From NCBI RefSeq assembly GCF_014635565.1, contig NZ_BMDB01000001.1:496001-560000 (forward strand): a DNA stretch of 64,000 nucleotides. Reading direction: 5' to 3'. Below are positions 57,932 through 64,000 of this stretch, piece by piece; the first letter of the stretch is position 1, and each line of letters begins with the position of its first letter. The notes below the pieces were generated by a model, which saw only the letters and a list, made by a program, of their open reading frames with translations, was not told the DNA's origin and made no database searches. This DNA comes from Phocicoccus schoeneichii. Its GTDB lineage: Bacteria; Bacillota; Bacilli; Staphylococcales; Salinicoccaceae. The translations under genes were made by a program, and so were the position numbers.

Positions 57932-58477
57932 TTACTCACCGTCAATTGTCTCTAAAATAATTCTATCATTAGTGAACACACATATCTCACTTGCAATCTT
58001 AAGTGCATCATACGCAATCGTTTCTGCTTTCAGGTTTTCACCATGAAGTTTCATTGCGCGTCCTGCACTGAGCGCAAAGTTTCCACCACTTCCAATTGCT
58101 AAGATACCATCATCAGGTTCGATTACTTCTCCTGTTCCTGACACTAATAGCATCGTGTCTTTGTTCATCACTATAAGCATTGCTTCAAGTTGACGAAGCA
58201 TCTTGTCGCCTCTCCACTCTTTTGCAAGCTCTACTGCTGCACGTTCAAGATTACCGTTATATTGGAACAATCTGCCCTCAAATTTTTCAAAAAGTGTAAA
58301 TGCATCAGCTACACTTCCTGCAAATCCTGCAACAACCTTATTCTCATATAATCGTCTCACTTTACGTGCATTATGTTTCATTACTACTTGATTGCCAAGA
58401 GTCACTTGACCGTCACCTGCCATTGCAGATTGTCCATTGTGTTTTATCGCAAATATCGTAGTTCCTTTAATTGCCAA
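57932..58477 (-). CDS. hslV: HslV/ClpQ peptidase subunit of the HslUV protease
   Basis: HslV is an N-terminal nucleophile peptidase that forms the proteolytic core with HslU. With the TTG start at 58475-58477 it has 181 residues, as in Staphylococcus, and the catalytic threonine becomes Thr6 in KGTTIFA. An ATG three codons earlier directly abuts the AGAAGGG ribosome site, while the TTG has normal spacing, so the TTG is preferred. It starts one base after the xerC stop. Other landmarks are [13 protein letters not shown] and [13 protein letters not shown]. Confidence 0.93.
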   Translation of the reverse strand: MAIKGTTIFAIKHNGQSAMAGDGQVTLGNQVVMKHNARKVRRLYENKVVAGFAGSVADAFTLFEKFEGRLFQYNGNLERAAVELAKEWRGDKMLRQLEAMLIVMNKDTMLLVSGTGEVIEPDDGILAIGSGGNFALSAGRAMKLHGENLKAETIAYDALKIASEICVFTNDRIILETIDGE

Positions 58478-58478
58478 T

Positions 58479-59363
58479 TTAATCATCCCTTCTATTTGAT
58501 GGGTGTGCATTTAAATATTCTCTTCTAAGCTGTTCTCTCGATAAGTGTGTATATTTCTGAGTCGTCGATAACGACTCATGTCCAAGCAACTCTTGGACTG
58601 CTCTGATATCAGCACCACTATTCAACATGTGCGTCGCAAACGTATGTCTTAAAGCATGAGGATGAAGACCCGTTTGAATGGCGCTTTTCTTCATCAAATC
58701 ATTCACAACATATCTGAGACCTCTGTCTGTTAATGGTCTCAAATTATGATTTAGCCATAAAGCGTCGTGCTCAATAATCTTGTCTTTAAAAATTTCAACG
58801 TATTCATTAATTGCATCTGTTGCATGTTCATTCAAAGGAACAAGTCTGTCTTTCTTACCCTTACCTGTTACTTTAATGATACCCATCTTTAAGTCTATTC
58901 TATCAAGAGTTAGAGTCAAAAGTTCTTCTGAACGTATACCTGTCGCATAAAACAATTCTAGAATTGCTCTATTTCTTGTATACATTTTTGAATTTTTGTC
59001 TAGAGATTCCAAAAGTTCATTTATTTGATTCTCAAATAAAAAATCTGGTAAATGCTGCTCTTCTTTTGGAAAAGGTACATTTAAAAACGGATTCTTTTCT
59101 ATGTGACCATTTCGAATCAGATAGTTATAAAAACTTCTGAGACATGAAATTTTTCTTGAAACACTTGATTTTTTAAGGCCTTGATCATATAAAAAACTCA
59201 AAAAATTTCTTGCGTCCTGAAATTGAAATGTATCAAATGTTAAGTGCTCATTTGATAAAAACACGTTGAACATTTCCAAGTCTTTTTCATAACTTCTAAC
59301 AGTATGCTCTGAATATCTTTTTTGATGTGTTAATAATTCAAGAAATTGTTTTTCTAATGACAT
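58479..59363 (-). CDS. xerC: Tyrosine recombinase XerC
   Basis: XerC with XerD resolves chromosome dimers at dif, aided by FtsK. The 294-residue protein has the N-terminal SAM-like core-binding domain and a catalytic domain with Arg144 (TGIRSEEL), Lys168, His236 and Arg239 (HPHALRHTF), His262 ([10 protein letters not shown]) and nucleophile Tyr271. A 20-codon upstream extension is open but does not match the family; the ATG at 59361-59363 is preferred. In Staphylococcus trmFO stands between topA and xerC; here it does not. Confidence 0.95.
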   Translation of the reverse strand: MSLEKQFLELLTHQKRYSEHTVRSYEKDLEMFNVFLSNEHLTFDTFQFQDARNFLSFLYDQGLKKSSVSRKISCLRSFYNYLIRNGHIEKNPFLNVPFPKEEQHLPDFLFENQINELLESLDKNSKMYTRNRAILELFYATGIRSEELLTLTLDRIDLKMGIIKVTGKGKKDRLVPLNEHATDAINEYVEIFKDKIIEHDALWLNHNLRPLTDRGLRYVVNDLMKKSAIQTGLHPHALRHTFATHMLNSGADIRAVQELLGHESLSTTQKYTHLSREQLRREYLNAHPSNRRDD

Positions 59364-59448
59364 ACGTCTCACACTTTCTAAACTGTCCTTAGATATTTTA
59401 ATACATTTGTTAGAAAATTGCACTCACTTTATAATATTCTGAACACAT

Positions 59449-59477
59449 AAAAAAGTACCTAGCGTGGCTAGATACTT
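59449..59477 (-). terminator. Intrinsic terminator of topA
   Basis: The stem pairs AAGTA-C-CTAGC (59453-59463) with GCTAG-A-TACTT (59467-59477), with one internal mismatch and a three-base loop, and is followed by TTTTTATG on the minus strand. It abuts the topA stop codon. Confidence 0.75.
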
Positions 59478-61547
59478 TTATGATGCATCTTCTTCATAGT
59501 CACAGTTTGAACATTTCACTTTTACGTTTTTACCTTTTCTCGTTTCGACAAGGTAATGTTCACATTTTGGACAATCTCTTCCAATTGGTTTGTCCCAAGA
59601 TACAAAGTCACAATCTGGATATTTGTCACATCCGTAGAATATACGTCCTTTTTTTGACTTACGTTCGATGACTTCGCCCTCTTCACACTTCGGACAACTC
59701 ACACCAATCTTCTTAACGATTGGTTTTGTGTTTCTACATTCTGGGAAATTTGAGCAAGCCATAAACTTACCATAACGTCCCATCTTATAAACCATTGGTG
59801 ATCCACATTTTTCACAGTCGATTCCAGCAGGTTCATCTTTGATTTCAATTTTCTCCATCTCAGATTCCGCTTTTTCAACTTGTGGACTAAATCCTTTGTA
59901 GAACTGATCGATAACTTCTACCCAACCTTTTTTACCTTCAGCAATTTCATCGAGTTGCTCTTCCATTTCTTTTGTAAATGCAACGTCAATAATATCTGGG
60001 AAGTACTCTGTCACTTGTTCATTGACGATTTCTCCTAACTCTGTTGGAACAAAACGTCTTTGGTCAAGCTTCACGTAGTTTCTCTTCTGAATCGTTTCAA
60101 TTGTTGGTGCATACGTCGATGGTCTCCCAATTCCTGATTCCTCAAGAGTCTTAACAAGGCGAGCTTCCGTATAACGTGGTGGTGGTTGTGTGAAGTGTTG
60201 TTTTGGATCAATTTGTTCACTCTTCACTTCATCATTTTCACTTAATTCTGGTATTCTATTTTCTTTATCTTCTTCTTTTTCATCTGTGCCTTCTTCATAA
60301 ACACGAAGGAAACCATTGAATTTGAGCGTTTGCCCATTACTTCTGAAGATAACGTCATTATTGTTTAAATCTACACGTACTGTATCGAACACTGCTGGTG
60401 CCATCATACTTGCTGTATAACGATCCCAAATTAGCTTGTAAAGTCTATATTGGTCACGAGTCAGATATGGTTTCATTTCTTCAGGCGTTCTAAGAATTGA
60501 TGTTGGACGCACAGCTTCATGTGCATCTTGTGCACCTTCCGTCTTCTTATCTTTACGTCTAAGAACATAATCTTTACCATACTCTTTTTCGATGAAGTTA
60601 AAACCTTCTTCTTTCGCAACTGGCGAGATACGAGTTGAGTCTGTTCTCATATAAGTGATTAAACCAATCGTACCTTGCTTTTTAATGTCGATTCCTTCAT
60701 ATAGTTGTTGCGCCAACATCATCGTTTTTCTTGCACGGAAGTTTAGTTTTCTTGCTGCTTCTTGTTGTAGTGTGGATGTTGTAAATGGGTATGCTGGGTA
60801 TCTTAGTTTTTCTTTCTTTTCAATTGAGTCGACAATGAATGAATCTCCTGAAAGTTTAGAAAGAATTTTATCAACAGTTTCTTTATTAGGTAGTTTTGTT
60901 TTCTGTTTATCTTCTTTTAACTTATAAAACTTACCTGTAAATTTAGAACGTTTATATTTAAAAGTACCTTCTATTGACCAGTACTCTTCTGGTTTGAAAT
61001 TACGGATTTCGTTTTCACGATCAATAATTAGTTTAAGTGCAACAGATTGTACACGACCAGCAGATAAGCCTTTTTTAACTTTTTTCCATAATACTGGTGA
61101 AATATTGTACCCAACAAGACGATCAAGCATACGACGTGCTTGTTGTGCATCTACTAATTGTATGTCCATCTCACGAGGATGTTTGAAGCTTTCTTTAACT
61201 GCTTCTTTTGTAATTTCATTGAACACTACTCTGTGATATTCATTATTTTCTCCAAGAGCTGTTGCAAGGTGCCAAGCAATTGCTTCACCTTCTCTATCGG
61301 GGTCACTCGCTAGAAATACTTTTTTTGCTTTTTTAGCATCTCTTTTTAATTGTGTAAGAAGTGGACCTTTACCACGAATTGTAATATATTTCGGTTCATA
61401 ATTATTTTCAACGTCAATACCTGTTTGACTGCGGGGCAAATCTCTTACGTGTCCCATTGAAGCAACAACTTTGTATCTTTTTCCTAGATACTTACCAATT
61501 GTTTTTGCTTTTGCTGGGGATTCTACAATAACTAAATTATCTGCCAA
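59478..61547 (-). CDS. topA: DNA topoisomerase I
   Basis: TopA relaxes negative supercoils. The 689-residue type IA enzyme has the Toprim domain ([16 protein letters not shown] near residue 5, [13 protein letters not shown]), the active tyrosine in [14 protein letters not shown] near residue 290, and three C-terminal zinc fingers of the CxxC type. The frame is open about 33 codons further upstream, but the TTG at 61545-61547 follows GGAGG and gives the family N terminus. Confidence 0.96.
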   Translation of the reverse strand: MADNLVIVESPAKAKTIGKYLGKRYKVVASMGHVRDLPRSQTGIDVENNYEPKYITIRGKGPLLTQLKRDAKKAKKVFLASDPDREGEAIAWHLATALGENNEYHRVVFNEITKEAVKESFKHPREMDIQLVDAQQARRMLDRLVGYNISPVLWKKVKKGLSAGRVQSVALKLIIDRENEIRNFKPEEYWSIEGTFKYKRSKFTGKFYKLKEDKQKTKLPNKETVDKILSKLSGDSFIVDSIEKKEKLRYPAYPFTTSTLQQEAARKLNFRARKTMMLAQQLYEGIDIKKQGTIGLITYMRTDSTRISPVAKEEGFNFIEKEYGKDYVLRRKDKKTEGAQDAHEAVRPTSILRTPEEMKPYLTRDQYRLYKLIWDRYTASMMAPAVFDTVRVDLNNNDVIFRSNGQTLKFNGFLRVYEEGTDEKEEDKENRIPELSENDEVKSEQIDPKQHFTQPPPRYTEARLVKTLEESGIGRPSTYAPTIETIQKRNYVKLDQRRFVPTELGEIVNEQVTEYFPDIIDVAFTKEMEEQLDEIAEGKKGWVEVIDQFYKGFSPQVEKAESEMEKIEIKDEPAGIDCEKCGSPMVYKMGRYGKFMACSNFPECRNTKPIVKKIGVSCPKCEEGEVIERKSKKGRIFYGCDKYPDCDFVSWDKPIGRDCPKCEHYLVETRKGKNVKVKCSNCDYEEDAS

Positions 61548-61626
61548 AATTATTGCCTCCCAATTGATTTCTGTATTCAACAACAAATGATACACAGAAC
61601 AAAAGAATAATGTCAAACTTTTCGTA

Positions 61627-62421
61627 TCAAATAATTTTAGATTCATTCAAAATTGTAGTAATATCTTCAGGAAAAACAACAGGTATGCTTCCTTCTTGGA
61701 TTCTTAAGTTTGTACCAATGCTCAACTGTGATGTCATATTACCCGGAAGACAAAAAGTATGTCTATTTTCATCCATAGCCATCTCTAAGGTGATCAGACT
61801 ACCACTCTTAATTTCCGCTTCAGTGACGAGCGTGCCAACAGCAATTCCTGCAATTAACCGATTACGACTTACAAACTTCCATCTTTCTATCTGTGAATTT
61901 GGTGGAAATTCACTGATTGTTAAATATTTTTCTTCTATTATATTTCTCGTTTGTTCCGTAGTCTTTGGATAATGTGTGTTATGACCAAAACCTAAGACAC
62001 CAATTGTTGGTATATTATTATCAATTGCGATTCTATGTGCAATATCATCTGCACCGTATGCAAGTCCTGAGATAATACAATAGTCTTTTAGATAGGGAAT
62101 GATTTGTTTTAATGCAGCTTTAGTGTAGGTCGCCGCCTTTCTACTGCCGACGATAGCAAATGATTGTTTTTTAAGAAGAGATATATCTCCTTTGTAATAA
62201 AGGAGATATGGTGGGTCATAGGTTTCTTTTAATAATGACGGATACTCTGGATCATTGATTGTGATAAATGATATGCCATTTTTGTTTAACCCATCTAATA
62301 TTTTATCTGTGTCTAACTGTTCAGCTATTCTTAACTTTTTATAGAGCGTTTCATTAGGATCTCCAAGATTCTTATATTCTTTCGCTGTGATGTGAGCAAA
62401 ACTGTATTTAAGTTCTTTCAT
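61627..62421 (-). CDS. dprA: DNA processing protein DprA (Smf)
   Basis: DprA binds incoming single-stranded DNA during natural transformation and loads RecA. The 264-residue protein has the Rossmann-like core with [48 protein letters not shown] and [17 protein letters not shown]. It lacks a long N-terminal SAM domain and the C-terminal winged helix, so it is a compact form. The ATG follows GGTGGAGG, and a TATAAT lies 20-odd bases upstream. Confidence 0.93.
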   Translation of the reverse strand: MKELKYSFAHITAKEYKNLGDPNETLYKKLRIAEQLDTDKILDGLNKNGISFITINDPEYPSLLKETYDPPYLLYYKGDISLLKKQSFAIVGSRKAATYTKAALKQIIPYLKDYCIISGLAYGADDIAHRIAIDNNIPTIGVLGFGHNTHYPKTTEQTRNIIEEKYLTISEFPPNSQIERWKFVSRNRLIAGIAVGTLVTEAEIKSGSLITLEMAMDENRHTFCLPGNMTSQLSIGTNLRIQEGSIPVVFPEDITTILNESKII

Positions 62422-62499
62422 ATTATACCTCCACCCATATTATAAGAAAGAATGTACTCGCGTGCGTTTACATATTGGATACAGTTTTTTTAATGAAAC

Positions 62500-62537
62500 A
62501 CGAAAAACACGTTAGATTTTTTTCACTCTAACGTGTT
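62500..62537 (-). terminator. Intrinsic terminator of sucCD
   Basis: An 11-pair stem (AACACGTTAGA at 62506-62516 with TCTAACGTGTT at 62527-62537) is followed on the minus strand by TTTCGTG. It lies about 30 bases past the sucD stop. Confidence 0.85.
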
Positions 62538-62567
62538 AAATCGTGAATTCGATTCAATTTATTACTA

Positions 62568-63476
62568 TTATTTTACAGTTAAGCATTTTTCATATAAACC
62601 GTCTTCTTTTTTAATACGGTTAATTAAAGTTTCACCGATTACAGATGGTGTGTCTGCAGTTTCGATTCCAGCTTCATTAAGTGCTTTAATTTTTTCTGCA
62701 GCAGTTCCTTTACCACCTGAGATGATCGCACCAGCGTGGCCCATACGTTTTCCTGGAGGTGCTGTTTGCCCACCGATGAATCCAACAACAGGTTTAGTCA
62801 TGTGTTCTTTAACCCATGCAGCAGCTTCTTCTTCTGCCGTACCACCAATTTCACCAATCATCACTACTGCGAGTGTTTCTGGATCTTCGTTGAATGCTTT
62901 TAATACATCGATGAAGTCAGTTCCGTTTACTGGGTCCCCACCAATACCTACAGCAGTTGTTTGACCAATACCTTCTTCAGTTAATTGGTGAACTGCTTCG
63001 TAAGTTAATGTACCAGAACGGCTTACTACACCTACGTGACCTTTTTTGTGAATATATCCAGGCATGATACCGATCTTAGTTTCATCTGCAGTGATGATAC
63101 CAGGACAGTTTGGTCCTACTAGGCGCGTGTTTTTATCTTCTAAATATTTAACAACCTTCACCATATCAAGTACTGGAATGTGCTCTGTAATACAGATAAC
63201 TAGTTCTAGTTCTGCATCAGCAGCTTCCATGATTGAGTCAGCAGCAAATGGTGCTGGAACGTATACTACTGATACTGTTGCACCTGTTTTTTCTTTTGCT
63301 TCTTCTACAGTGTTGAATACTGGTACGCCTTCAACTTCTTGGCCACCCTTACCAGGTGTTACTCCTGCTACAATTTTAGTTCCGTACTCAAGCATTTGCT
63401 TTGTATGGAATAACGCAGTAGAACCAGTGATTCCTTGTACAATTACTTTTGTGTCTTTATCTACAAATACAGCCAT
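62568..63476 (-). CDS. sucD: Succinate-CoA ligase (ADP-forming), alpha subunit
   Basis: This TCA-cycle enzyme converts succinyl-CoA to succinate with substrate-level ATP formation. The 302-residue alpha subunit has the CoA-binding Rossmann domain ([12 protein letters not shown], residues 13-24), the conserved VGPNCPGI segment (120-127) and the phosphohistidine in RMGHAGAII (His247). It follows sucC by 18 bases. Confidence 0.97.
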   Translation of the reverse strand: MAVFVDKDTKVIVQGITGSTALFHTKQMLEYGTKIVAGVTPGKGGQEVEGVPVFNTVEEAKEKTGATVSVVYVPAPFAADSIMEAADAELELVICITEHIPVLDMVKVVKYLEDKNTRLVGPNCPGIITADETKIGIMPGYIHKKGHVGVVSRSGTLTYEAVHQLTEEGIGQTTAVGIGGDPVNGTDFIDVLKAFNEDPETLAVVMIGEIGGTAEEEAAAWVKEHMTKPVVGFIGGQTAPPGKRMGHAGAIISGGKGTAAEKIKALNEAGIETADTPSVIGETLINRIKKEDGLYEKCLTVK

Positions 63477-63494
63477 TGTTTTTGTAACCCCTTC

Positions 63495-64000
63495 TTATTT
63501 GCTTTCGTCTACTAAAGCAATGATTTTTTGTGCACCTTCAGCCATCGTGCTTGCTGGTGTGATTGCGAGACCTGATTCACGTAAAATTTCTTTACCTCTA
63601 TCTACGTTTGTACCTTCAAGACGTACAACTAATGGAATTTCAAGTCCTACATTATGAACAGCTTCTACTACACCTTCAGCGATTACATCACAACGCATGA
63701 TTCCTCCGAAAATATTAACGAAAATACCTTTAACATTCTCATCACTTAAGATTAATTTGAATGCTTCTGTAACTTTCTCAGCAGTTGCGCCGCCTCCCAC
63801 GTCAAGGAAGTTTGCAGGCTTACCGCCGAAGTGGTTAATTGTGTCCATTGTTGCCATAGCAAGTCCGGCACCGTTTACCATACAACCGATGTTTCCATCT
63901 AATGCAATGTAAGATAAATCAAATTTAGATGCTTCGATTTCTTTTGGATCCTCTTCGTCAAAGTCACGTAGTTCTACAACGTCTTTTTGACGGTATAGTG
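63495..64000 (-). CDS. sucC: Succinate-CoA ligase, beta subunit (3' part; gene continues past the window)
   Basis: This is the partner of sucD and carries the ATP-grasp domain. About 168 codons at the C-terminal end are inside the window, open to the right edge with no start needed there. Visible landmarks are the end of the ATP-grasp part ([24 protein letters not shown], split here by domain boundary) and the C-terminal domain with [24 protein letters not shown] and [16 protein letters not shown]. The upstream part and promoter lie beyond position 64000. Confidence 0.95.
   Translation of the reverse strand, partial: LYRQKDVVELRDFDEEDPKEIEASKFDLSYIALDGNIGCMVNGAGLAMATMDTINHFGGKPANFLDVGGGATAEKVTEAFKLILSDENVKGIFVNIFGGIMRCDVIAEGVVEAVHNVGLEIPLVVRLEGTNVDRGKEILRESGLAITPASTMAEGAQKIIALVDESK

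Noticed and set aside
42398-62468. Related strings near 42403-42416 and 62453-62466 (GTACTTGCGTGCG versus GTACTCGCGTGCG)
   Set aside because: Only two copies of about 13 bases were seen in unrelated contexts, one of them explained by a hairpin; chance similarity is likely.
63064-63657. 197-codon open frame on the plus strand opposite sucD and sucC
   Set aside because: It is antisense to two strongly conserved genes, has low-complexity Ser/Thr/Pro-rich translation typical of a mirror frame, and lacks a ribosome site.

Overview
The window is a chromosomal segment of a low-GC Gram-positive bacterium of the family Staphylococcaceae. The evidence is near-perfect synteny with the Staphylococcus core order sucC-sucD / dprA-topA-xerC-hslV-hslU-codY / rpsB-tsf-pyrH-frr-uppS-cdsA-dxr-rseP-proS-polC / rimP-nusA-ylxR-L7Ae-infB-rbfA-truB-ribF / rpsO / pnp-rnjB-ftsK-ymfF-ymfH-ymfI-rodZ-pgsA-recA-rny-ymdB-korA-korB / ricA-mutS-mutL-miaA-hflX-ynbB. 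The proteins look like Staphylococcus proteins but clearly diverged. Several genes usual at these loci in Staphylococcus (hfq, glpPFKD, miaB, trmFO, glnRA) are missing from the window, which suggests a related genus with a compacted chromosome. The genus is an inference. Almost every gene is on the minus strand; the exceptions are one glutathione-peroxidase-like gene and a possible small peptide at the left edge.

Layout, left to right. Positions 1-428 are a non-core junction: three tandem palindromic operator-like sites between a leftward open frame broken by a stop codon and a rightward 38-residue membrane peptide with its own terminator. Positions 429-4380 are an accessory cassette: an MFS transporter, a lactate permease-type transporter and a D-2-hydroxyacid dehydrogenase, probably for uptake and oxidation of hydroxy acids. 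Positions 4509-17664 carry ynbB, hflX, a peroxidase-fold protein that has lost every catalytic residue, a shortened miaA, an alpha/beta hydrolase, mutL, mutS, ricA and a heterodimeric ABC exporter. Positions 17813-31242 carry the ferredoxin oxidoreductase korAB, ymdB, rny, recA under a LexA box, lipid and cell-shape genes, two M16 peptidases and ftsK. Positions 31305-42366 hold RNA decay (rnjB, pnp) and the translation/transcription operon rpsO to rimP. Positions 42470-56530 hold polC, proS, the isoprenoid and phospholipid genes, frr, pyrH, tsf, rpsB and codY. Positions 56552-64000 hold hslUV, xerC, topA, dprA and succinyl-CoA ligase.

The core genes serve replication and repair (polC, mutSL, recA, topA, xerC, ftsK, dprA), translation (infB, rpsB, tsf, frr, rpsO, truB, rimP, rbfA, proS), RNA turnover (rny, pnp, rnjB, ymdB), envelope and lipid synthesis (uppS, cdsA, pgsA, dxr, rodZ) and central metabolism (sucCD, korAB). 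Many genes end in strong intrinsic terminators, and some of these lie between consecutive genes with only about 30 bases to the next start (rny/ymdB, proS/polC, rpsB/tsf, tsf/pyrH) or between a promoter and its operon (rimP). Readthrough or attenuation therefore looks like a common way of setting expression here.

The most unusual content is a catalytically dead, cysteine-free peroxidase-fold protein; a MiaA about 65 residues short because its tRNA-gripping insertion domain is gone, in a locus where miaB is also missing; and the operator array at the left edge. I found no CRISPR array, prophage, insertion sequence, rRNA or tRNA.
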